Part shown: piece by piece, positions 13,502-19,976 of the stretch
Layout of the letters: every line of letters begins with the position of its first letter
Numbering within the stretch: position 1 is the first letter of the stretch
Source of the DNA: a virus
Strand: one strand, 5' to 3'
IMG/VR virus record: IMGVR_UViG_3300029268_002492
Coordinates: 1 to 29,732 of that record
Length of the DNA stretch: 29,732 nt
Position numbers and translations under genes: made by a program
The notes under the pieces: generated by a model
Seen by the model: only the letters and a program-made list of their open reading frames with translations
The model's database searches: none
What the model was told of the DNA's origin: nothing

Positions 13502-14127
13502 AATACGACGCCATTTTAATGCTATCCGGAGGAAAAGACAGCTGTGCCCTAGCTTTCAAACTTAAGGAAGAGGGACAGAACGTGCTAGCCTTTACGTTAG
13601 ACCACGACTTCCTCTCCCGGGACGCCAAGAGCAATATCCTAAAGATAACCACGATACTAGACATGGACAGCGTAATGATGCGGCCCAAGCCAACAGAGTA
13701 CCAGGTCTTCATTGCAGCCAACGCCACCCTAACGGATACCTGCACCAAGTGCTCTTTGAGAACCATGCAATACGCAATCGAGACAGCCAAGAGATACGGT
13801 ATCAATATAATCTACGCCGGATTTACCAAGTACACGTCCCGGGCACATGACATGCCAATCTTCCCGGAGTTTGAGCACGAAGGTTTGACCATAAGATATC
13901 CCTACGCAGAGGATTACAAGCTGCGGGAGATCAAGAAAACCATGCAGCAATACAAACTAGAATACGATGCGGTCAAGACGAATTGCAATCATATCAGTAC
14001 CCTGTTAGGCAGGGACATAACTGGATGCATAGGCAAAGAGCTAGACCTTCTCTTTGAAGACGGTCAAATGGACAAGAATGAATATGACTATTACAGAGAC
14101 TTTATTAAATCATGCGGAGCCGCTTGA
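13498..14127 (+). CDS. PP-loop ATP-pyrophosphatase-like protein
   Basis: 209 aa. LSGGKDS at 9-15 is the PP-loop that binds ATP and adenylates a substrate. The following TLDHDFLSRDAKSNI resembles N-acetyl-sugar amidotransferase and related enzymes of this superfamily. CTKC at 82-85 and C163 in KTNCNH could bind a metal or carry sulfur, as in some tRNA-thiolating enzymes. No neighbours of the preQ0 pathway are seen, so queC-like function is not supported. ATG overlaps the terminase stop by four bases. Its substrate, whether tRNA base, sugar or DNA base, is unknown; it looks like an accessory gene inserted between terminase and portal. Confidence 0.75.
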   Translation: MKYDAILMLSGGKDSCALAFKLKEEGQNVLAFTLDHDFLSRDAKSNILKITTILDMDSVMMRPKPTEYQVFIAANATLTDTCTKCSLRTMQYAIETAKRYGINIIYAGFTKYTSRAHDMPIFPEFEHEGLTIRYPYAEDYKLREIKKTMQQYKLEYDAVKTNCNHISTLLGRDITGCIGKELDLLFEDGQMDKNEYDYYRDFIKSCGAA

Positions 14128-14557
14128 AGCAGGGGAATATAAGCTAATCCCCGCGGAAGCAGAGGACACAGACTTCATAATTAACCTCGCTATCGTAGAA
14201 CAGTACTGCGTAAACACAGCAGAAGCGCTCCGGGAAAGCTACTTAGCCCAGGCTTATGCAGTGTGGATCGGAACCTGGCAAGATAAAGTAATAGGCGTAG
14301 CAATAATACACCACGTCAAGGTCAACAAAAAAGGCACTAGGATTTTTACCTTTGACGCTTTTGAAATACCGCAGAAGAACGCGTCGTCAAGTTATATGTT
14401 TGGCAAAATGATAATGGCCTGGGCAGACAAGAAGAGCATAAGACCAATGCATACAGCGCACAACTTAAAGAACCGGGCAGCAACAATAGCATGCCTAAGA
14501 TTAGGATTCAAGAAATTTGCGGAATCGCAAGGCAACATACTCATGAGGAGGAATTAA
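14084..14557 (+). CDS. GNAT-like acetyltransferase
   Basis: 157 aa from the ATG at 14084; starts at 14078 or a TTG at 14054 are equally possible because no clear Shine-Dalgarno marks one. It overlaps the PP-loop gene by more than 40 bases. The order of elements matches a small GNAT fold: AYAVWIGTWQDKVIGVAIIHHV (strands 2-4), FTFDAFEIPQKNASSSYMFGKMI at the acetyl-CoA position though the classic Q/RxxGxG/A is not clear, then NRAATIACLRLGFKKF, a typical C-terminal GNAT signature. Substrate unknown. Together with the PP-loop gene it forms a two-gene accessory cassette. Confidence 0.6.
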   Translation: MTITETLLNHAEPLEAGEYKLIPAEAEDTDFIINLAIVEQYCVNTAEALRESYLAQAYAVWIGTWQDKVIGVAIIHHVKVNKKGTRIFTFDAFEIPQKNASSSYMFGKMIMAWADKKSIRPMHTAHNLKNRAATIACLRLGFKKFAESQGNILMRRN

Positions 14558-14907
14558 TGGGCATAGAAATTTTAGGCATAGGCGGGATATGGTGGGGAGC
14601 AGCAGCAGCCGTTGCGGTAGGTACAAGCGTAGGCACAACCGCATACTCAAACGCAGCCGCAGCTACCATATCGAAGAAGGAAATCGCAGCGCAGAAGGAT
14701 ATGCAGAACACCATCCTAAAGCAAGCGAAGGATAAGGAACTAGCGCTACGGCAGAAGCAGGACGAAACCATGATTCAATCAAGGCAGGCAGCTAGAGACA
14801 AGATACAGTTAAAGCGCCGGGCACAGACAGAGACAATTCTAACATCACCGCTAGGTCTAGACGAAGAAGCAAGCACCGCAAAGCCAACAATACTAGGAGC
14901 CGGATAA
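14557..14907 (+). CDS. small virion-associated protein with hydrophobic N-terminus
   Basis: 116 aa from the ATG at 14557, which follows GAGGAG and overlaps the GNAT stop (TAATG). Residues 5-35 are Gly/Ala-rich and hydrophobic (GIGGIWWGAAAAVAVGTS), a probable membrane-inserting segment. The middle (40-95) is a charged helix, and the end has ILTSPLGLDEEASTAKPTILG, a tail I know from many podovirus proteins encoded just before the portal. Probably a minor structural or internal virion protein. Confidence 0.65.
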   Translation: MGIEILGIGGIWWGAAAAVAVGTSVGTTAYSNAAAATISKKEIAAQKDMQNTILKQAKDKELALRQKQDETMIQSRQAARDKIQLKRRAQTETILTSPLGLDEEASTAKPTILGAG

Positions 14908-14908
14908 A

Positions 14909-16543
14909 ATGAGTAGATCCCCGAAGTTTCATATAGCCAGGGCGCAAAGCCTAAAATCAGCCAGGTCAGGACTAGAGGCCTACTGGCAAGAACTAGCATA
15001 CTATGCCATGCCGCGCAAGGCGTACATAACAAGATTTAGATCCGTAAGTGACAGGCTCCCAGACGACATCTATGACTCAACGGCAATCAACTCGCTGAAC
15101 TACATGGCCGCCGGCATACAGGGATATCTAACGAACCCGCAGATGCGCTGGTTTGGTCTACAGTTAAAGAACCGCAGGCTAATGGAGATACCCGGGACCC
15201 GGGACTGGCTGCGCGATTGCGAAGACCAGATATATGACTGCCTTAATGGAACTAACTATTACCAGGAGAACAATGAATGCTATAGAGACCTCGGGTGCAT
15301 TGGAACACATTGCTTATACTCCGAAGAGGACTTGGAATCCGACATCAGATTTTATTCAATACCTATCGAACGAGTCGTCCTCGCCGAAGATGCCTTTGGA
15401 CGCATTACGACAGCATACATCGATTATGAATTTACAGCAGATCAGGCTTATCAGAAATTCGGCGAAGCAGCCAAGATAAACGACGACCTCGCTCGCGCGT
15501 TGGTAAGAGAAGATTATACAACCATGTTCAAATACCTGCTCTGCATATACCCACGCTTCGCCTACAATCCCGGCAAGAAAGACAAAAAGAATATGCCCGT
15601 CGGTGTTGAGTGGATAGATAAACAAAAGGAAGTACTGATAAAAGAATCAGGCTTCAAGGAATTCCCATTCATGGTAAGCCGCTGGGCCAAGTGGTCCGGG
15701 GACCTACATGGAGCCAGCCCGGAAATGGACGTGCTCGCAGACATCAAGATGCTGAACCAAATGAGCCGCTCGAATCTTATCTCCGGAGAGAAATCTTCGG
15801 ATCCGCCGTTAGACGTACCAGACGAAGCATTCCTTCGGCCGATGGATTTTGACGCAGGCGGGATAAACTATCGCAACACCGGGTACACGGGAGAGAGAAT
15901 ATACCCGATCGTAAGCGGCAACAACGGACTGCCCTTTGCAATCCAAATGGAGGACGCGCGCAGGATAAGCATACAGCGGGCATTCTTTAATGACCTGTTT
16001 ATAGTTTTGAACAACCAATCGAACATGACGGCCGAAGAAGTAAGGCAGAGAGTAGCAGAACGAATGCTACTCCTCGGCCCGGCAATCGGTATGTTGATAA
16101 ACGAAAATGTACAGCCTACGATCACCCGGACATTTAACGTCTTGGCCAGAAACGGTAAGCTAGCCGAACCCCCACCGGGAATTGTCGGTCAAGAGTTTAT
16201 AGTTACCGCAACATCACCATTAGCCCGGGCGCAGAAAATGGTAGAACTCCAGGGCCTGCAACTTTCAATGGGTATGATTACACAACTCATGGCCGTACAA
16301 CCAGAAGTATCAGACAAGGTTAAATTTGACGAGGTCGTGGATTTTGTCGCAGAGATAACCAGCCTCAATCCAAAGTTAATCAGAGACGATGCCGAAGTGG
16401 ACGAGATACGCGTTAATAGAGCAAAGGTCCAGGAAGCGTCGAACCAGATGGCAATGATAAATGCCGGAGCCCAGGCAGTAAAGACCGGGACCGAAGCAGA
16501 TAAGAATATGAAAGAAACACAAATGGTAGGAGCAGGTAAATGA
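14909..16543 (+). CDS. portal (head-tail connector) protein, podovirus type
   Basis: 544 aa. It matches the podovirus head-tail connector family: SGLEAYWQELAYYAMPRKAYI near 20-40, a GIQGYLTNPQMRWFGLQL stretch at 69-86, then the WL helix at 100-101 and the NYYQENNECYRDLGCIGTHCLY region at 116-137. Twelve copies should form the DNA channel through which terminase packs DNA. Residues 92-108 are encoded by the second copy of the 51-base repeat; here they fit the family pattern before the fibre-clip region, so this copy is probably the native one. Its end overlaps the next gene by four bases. Confidence 0.9.
   Translation: MSRSPKFHIARAQSLKSARSGLEAYWQELAYYAMPRKAYITRFRSVSDRLPDDIYDSTAINSLNYMAAGIQGYLTNPQMRWFGLQLKNRRLMEIPGTRDWLRDCEDQIYDCLNGTNYYQENNECYRDLGCIGTHCLYSEEDLESDIRFYSIPIERVVLAEDAFGRITTAYIDYEFTADQAYQKFGEAAKINDDLARALVREDYTTMFKYLLCIYPRFAYNPGKKDKKNMPVGVEWIDKQKEVLIKESGFKEFPFMVSRWAKWSGDLHGASPEMDVLADIKMLNQMSRSNLISGEKSSDPPLDVPDEAFLRPMDFDAGGINYRNTGYTGERIYPIVSGNNGLPFAIQMEDARRISIQRAFFNDLFIVLNNQSNMTAEEVRQRVAERMLLLGPAIGMLINENVQPTITRTFNVLARNGKLAEPPPGIVGQEFIVTATSPLARAQKMVELQGLQLSMGMITQLMAVQPEVSDKVKFDEVVDFVAEITSLNPKLIRDDAEVDEIRVNRAKVQEASNQMAMINAGAQAVKTGTEADKNMKETQMVGAGK
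15182..15232 (+). repeat. 51-base perfect repeat, copy 2 (in portal gene)
   Basis: Identical over 51 bases to 3942-3992 in the SMC-like ATPase gene, 11240 bases upstream. It encodes portal residues 92-108 in frame. Flanking sequence on either side shows no further similarity. The portal context agrees with the family pattern, suggesting this is the donor copy. Confidence 0.97.
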
Positions 16544-16842
16544 GCGCACTAGATAAGGTCGCGAAAAGAGACAAGCAACGGGAAGACATAATAGCGCAGA
16601 TACGCGAAAAACTCGTGCTCTACAAGCGCGTATTCGGAGGCGCAGATGGCAAGTTTATCCTAGACGACCTACGCAAGCGCTCATTTGTAAACCGGACAAC
16701 TTACGACCTGGACGAAAAGAAGATGGCTATGAATGAAGGACGCAGAAGTCTCTTCGTGTACATAGAAACAATGGTCGAGAAGGACGCAGAGAGCGTCTTG
16801 GCAGACCTAACAACGGGCAACCCCGAGCCCCTTAAGGGATAA
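16540..16842 (+). CDS. Bbp19-like phage structural protein
   Basis: 100 aa, overlapping the portal stop by four bases. VLYKRVFGGADGKFILDDLRKRSF and later NEGRRSLFVYIETMV match the short Bbp19-like family found between portal and scaffold in BPP-1-type podoviruses. The exact role in the virion is not known to me. Basic N-terminus, no membrane segment. Confidence 0.75.
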   Translation: MSALDKVAKRDKQREDIIAQIREKLVLYKRVFGGADGKFILDDLRKRSFVNRTTYDLDEKKMAMNEGRRSLFVYIETMVEKDAESVLADLTTGNPEPLKG

Positions 16843-16866
16843 CTCTCGGGTCCAAAGGAGGCAGTA

Positions 16867-17781
16867 ATGGCTACACCAGAAGAAATTGCAGCACAACAGG
16901 CAACAGAGAAGGCAGCGGCAGACGCAGCAGCGGCCGCAGGAGACGGCGGAGCGGCAGCAGCCGAAGCAAAGGCAGCGGCAGATGCTAAAGCAGCAGCGGA
17001 TTTAGCAGCAAAAGGCGATTGGACTACGTCGCTTGAACCAGGTATCAAAGAAACGGCAACAATCAAGGGCTGGAAATCCCCGCAAGACGCAATCAAGGGA
17101 TACCAGGAACTAGAGAAACTCGTAGGATCAGAAAAGATACCGCTCCCCAGGAAGGACAAAGCCGGGAATTACGAGAAGGGCGAACTCGAAAGATACCTTC
17201 ACGCAGCCGGTATGCCAAAGGACGCGAAAGAATATACACTGCCAGCGAACCTGAAACTAGAGGAAAACACTGGCGTCACAATAGCAGCACTAGAGAACTT
17301 CAAGCCATTAGCGCACAAGTATGGACTACTCCCGCACCAATTCCAGGGAGTCATGACTGAATTTACAAACATGCTTAATGCTTCCGCAAAATTGCAAGCG
17401 GACGCCAAGACCGAGGAGCACAACAATTCAGTCGCAGGTTTAAGAAGCGAACTCGGAGAGACATACGACGCAAAGGTAAAAATGGTAAACGGAATGTTGA
17501 GAACCTTCGTGCCAAAGGAAAGGGCAGCAGCAATCGTTGAGAAATTCGGCAACGACCCGGATCTGATTAAGCTACTTGCAAACATTGGAGAAAACTTAAG
17601 CGAAGAGGTCCTGGGAGGCACCGGAAACATAGGCGGAACAATCCTAACTCCGGAGCAAGCCAAACTCGAGATAGCAAAGATAAAAGCGGATCCAAAGCAT
17701 CCGTGGATTTTAGCTTCACACCCAGATCATAACTATTGGGTAAAGCACATGGACAGCCTGTACAAGATGGCTGGAGAGTAA
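16867..17781 (+). CDS. capsid scaffolding protein
   Basis: 304 aa, AAAGGAGG before the ATG. The first 50 residues are an Ala-rich low-complexity region (AAADAAAAAGDGGAAAAEAK); the rest contains GWKSPQDAIKGYQELEKLVGSEKIPLP, AAGMPKDAKEYTLP and KHPWILASHPDHNYWVKHMDSLYKMAG near the C-terminus. GWKSPQDAIKGYQELE and 'PKDAKEYTLP' are characteristic of scaffold proteins of podoviruses. Position just before the major capsid gene supports it. It should guide prohead assembly and then leave. Confidence 0.85.
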   Translation: MATPEEIAAQQATEKAAADAAAAAGDGGAAAAEAKAAADAKAAADLAAKGDWTTSLEPGIKETATIKGWKSPQDAIKGYQELEKLVGSEKIPLPRKDKAGNYEKGELERYLHAAGMPKDAKEYTLPANLKLEENTGVTIAALENFKPLAHKYGLLPHQFQGVMTEFTNMLNASAKLQADAKTEEHNNSVAGLRSELGETYDAKVKMVNGMLRTFVPKERAAAIVEKFGNDPDLIKLLANIGENLSEEVLGGTGNIGGTILTPEQAKLEIAKIKADPKHPWILASHPDHNYWVKHMDSLYKMAGE

Positions 17782-17959
17782 CACCCGGAAATCGGACAAG
17801 GCTAGCAAGCCCCTGATTGAAGGCGCAACAAAGCAGGCGGAGAACCTCCTCGTGAGGCCCGGATAAAGCAGCAAGTGGAAGCACAACGGCCCGTATAGGA
17901 TAACCGAAGGCTAACACGGAAACGCAAAAGGTTATTTTATCAACCACAGGAGGAACCAC
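17782..17959 (+). promoter_or_regulatory. 178-base leader of the capsid gene, possible structured RNA
   Basis: No gene is seen in this gap, the longest in the structural module. Small hairpins can be drawn: GGCT-AGCA-AGCC at 17800-17811 and CCTC-N5-GAGG at 17845-17857; the motif CCCGG occurs twice (17784-17788 and 17858-17862). A reading frame stays open from 17784 to the TAA at 17863-17866 region without a start codon, so a decayed gene piece is the alternative. The last bases carry AGGAGG for the capsid start. No clear promoter was found. Confidence 0.35.
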
Positions 17960-18826
17960 ATGGCAAACGCAGTAGACGCAATTCTGATCAGACAGTATAG
18001 CGATAACATCCAATTACTGTCCCAGCAATTACTGCCTATCTTGAAGCCGACAGTATTCATTAAGTCGGGCTGTATTGGGGAAATGGCATTCCAGGATCAG
18101 TTAGCTTCAACAGAGGCAGAGGAGAAAATCGGGCGTAACCAGGACGTAGTGAATGACGATCCTCTTTACAACCGCAGAAAAATCGTTCCGCGCTATTTCT
18201 ACAAAGCACCGCTAGTAGATAGCATGGATAAGGTCTTTATGGCCAAAGACCCGACCAGCGAAATAGTACAGAATAACGGTGGAGCTCTCGCCAGAGCCCA
18301 GGATACCGTTATCGCAGAGGCCCTCTTTGGAACAGCCTACAATGGCAAAGACGGCACCGTTTCAAACGATCTAACCGCTGCGAATAAGGTAGCGATAGAC
18401 GGCACCAACGGTTTGACGGTCAGCAAACTTCGCGCTGCTGTTCAAATCTTAAACGAGTACTCTGTCCCGCAAGGCGACAGGTTCTGCGCGCACTCTGCTG
18501 CCCAGCTGACCAACATGCTGGCCGCGACAGAGGTAACAAGCTCCGACTTCAACACAGTGAAGGCACTGGTTGACGGACAAATGGGAGCAACCTTCCTCGG
18601 CCTGAAATTTGTTATGACCGAGAAAATGCCCATAACTACCACGACCAGGAAAGTCGGCGTCTACCATAGATCCGGTCTCGTCCTTGGTATCTGGTTAGAT
18701 ATGAAGGCATCCATCGATATCCTGCCCGGCAAACATTTCTCCGCGCAGATATACGCTGGCCAGTCGTACGGCGCCACCAGACTGGAAGAAGAGAAGGTAG
18801 TCGAGATTTCCTGCTACGAAGCGTAA
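17960..18826 (+). CDS. major capsid protein, BPP-1-like HK97 fold
   Basis: 288 aa after a very good AGGAGG site. It matches the phage capsid family of BPP-1 type: ILIRQYSDNIQLLSQQLLPIL at the N-terminus, DPLYNRRKIVPRYFYKAPLVDSMDK near 72-96, VDGQMGATFLGLKFVMTEKMP near 210, and a C-terminal SYGATRLEEEKVVEISCYEA that is typical for the group. These proteins form the icosahedral head. No N-terminal prodomain is present, in keeping with a separate scaffold gene upstream. Confidence 0.9.
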   Translation: MANAVDAILIRQYSDNIQLLSQQLLPILKPTVFIKSGCIGEMAFQDQLASTEAEEKIGRNQDVVNDDPLYNRRKIVPRYFYKAPLVDSMDKVFMAKDPTSEIVQNNGGALARAQDTVIAEALFGTAYNGKDGTVSNDLTAANKVAIDGTNGLTVSKLRAAVQILNEYSVPQGDRFCAHSAAQLTNMLAATEVTSSDFNTVKALVDGQMGATFLGLKFVMTEKMPITTTTRKVGVYHRSGLVLGIWLDMKASIDILPGKHFSAQIYAGQSYGATRLEEEKVVEISCYEA

Positions 18827-18920
18827 ACAACGCTTTACGTTTAGTTATAAATGCTTTTCTTGGATTTAAGCCAACGAGGGGAGGAAGAGGCCCATAACCA
18901 GTTTTACCAGGAGGTAACAA

Positions 18921-19358
18921 ATGGGAGCAGTTTATGGAGTAGGAGCAACAAAGATTGCAGCGATGACCCCAGCAGATTTATTGTCTGGACCATATGCTGG
19001 CAACAAATCAGTATCGTTTATCGACAAGTACACGGCCGCCGCTTTAGCTGACGGTTCAACGATCGTACTTGGTCCCAAACTTCCAATCGGTGCAGTAATT
19101 ATCGACTGGAAAATCGAGTCTGCCGCGTTAGGTGGTTCTTCGACCCTCGCGTTAGGCAACGCAGCTTCAGGTGCAGCTTTATTAGCCGCTTATGATTCGT
19201 CATCGGCCGCTAAAAAGAGCATGAACCACGACGGAGTAGCCGCGCAACTTGGCTATTTAATCGATGCCGCGAACAAACAGCAGATCATAATCACGCTCGC
19301 CGGAGCAGCAGCGACAGGATTAATCACTTTCTCCTGTACGTATATTCCGAAAGCGTAA
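18921..19358 (+). CDS. probable capsid cement/decoration protein
   Basis: 145 aa. Rich in Ala, Gly and Ser with strand-forming pieces (STIVLGPKLPIGAVIIDWKIE, TLALGNAASGAALLAAYD, IIITLAGAAATGLITFSCTY), consistent with a beta-sandwich jelly-roll protein. Its place next to the capsid gene, and the similar arrangement in BPP-1-like phages, where a cementing protein is encoded beside the major capsid protein, suggest that it stabilises the head. AGGAGG precedes the ATG. A strong terminator follows after 7 bases. Confidence 0.65.
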   Translation: MGAVYGVGATKIAAMTPADLLSGPYAGNKSVSFIDKYTAAALADGSTIVLGPKLPIGAVIIDWKIESAALGGSSTLALGNAASGAALLAAYDSSSAAKKSMNHDGVAAQLGYLIDAANKQQIIITLAGAAATGLITFSCTYIPKA

Positions 19359-19365
19359 GGCAATC

Positions 19366-19394
19366 GGGAGGGGTGAAAATCCCCTCCCTTTTTT
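19366..19394 (+). terminator. strong intrinsic terminator after capsid genes
   Basis: GGGAGGGG (19366-19373) pairs with CCCCTCCC (19381-19388) around the loop TGAAAAT, followed by six T at 19389-19394. It splits the structural operon between head and tail genes, probably to allow excess capsid mRNA over tail mRNA. Confidence 0.92.
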
Positions 19395-19409
19395 AACCAG
19401 GAGACTAGC

Positions 19410-19976
19410 ATGGCCAATGAGACAGGAATAGCAAACGCAGCTCTGACATTGCTTGGAGCCGAACGCATAGCGGTAATTACAGAAGACACAGAAAACGCCC
19501 GCAAGGTTTTAGCCATTAAGGATACCGTGCGCAAAGCCGTGCTACGCAAAGCATTTTGGAAGTTTGCGCTTGTGGAAATAGCCCTGGCTAGAAAAACAGA
19601 GGTCCCGGTACTTGATGGATACACGTCTATATTTCAACTTCCACCGGACTACATAAGAATGAAAACAACTAGCCTCCCGGAAGGAACAGGCTATAGAATA
19701 AAAGGACGCAGAGTTTATTGCAACGCGGTAACATTAAGCATCGAGTACGTTGCTGATATCGTGGATCCAAATGAATGGGATGCCGGATTTACAGAGGCTT
19801 ATATAATGGCCCTAGCAGAGGGACTTGCCTATTCAATAACAACGAACGCAACAATGGCAGATGGAGTTTCAAAAAAAGCAAGGCTAGCACTGAACGAAGG
19901 AAGATCAGTAAACAGCCAGGAAGATACACCAGAGAAGCCGAGACAAGGCTCCTGGATTAGATCGAGGTCTGCATGA
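19410..19976 (+). CDS. tail tubular protein A (T7 gp11-like adaptor)
   Basis: 188 aa, AGGAGA before the ATG. The start NETGIANAALTLLGAERI matches the T7 gp11-type tail tubular protein: GIANAALTLLG near 5-15, VRKAVLRKAFWKFALVEIALA near 40-60, YTSIFQLPPDYIRM near 71-84, and EAYIMALAEGLAYSITTN near 128-145. The protein forms the adaptor ring between portal and nozzle. A four-base overlap with the nozzle gene follows. Confidence 0.85.
   Translation: MANETGIANAALTLLGAERIAVITEDTENARKVLAIKDTVRKAVLRKAFWKFALVEIALARKTEVPVLDGYTSIFQLPPDYIRMKTTSLPEGTGYRIKGRRVYCNAVTLSIEYVADIVDPNEWDAGFTEAYIMALAEGLAYSITTNATMADGVSKKARLALNEGRSVNSQEDTPEKPRQGSWIRSRSA

Noticed and set aside
13498-14127. QueC-type 7-deazaguanine synthesis with the radical SAM gene as QueE
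   Set aside because: The radical SAM motif context is MiaB-like rather than QueE-like, and no FolE, QueD or DpdA-like gene is seen in the window.
3942-15232. Template/variable repeat pair of a diversity-generating retroelement, as in phage BPP-1
   Set aside because: The 51-base copies are identical with no adenine-specific differences, neither lies at the 3' end of a receptor-binding gene, and no reverse transcriptase gene is present.
18851-19051. 66-codon ORF ahead of and across the cement-like gene
   Set aside because: It overlaps most of a good gene with a better ribosome site at 18921, and its protein shows no motif.
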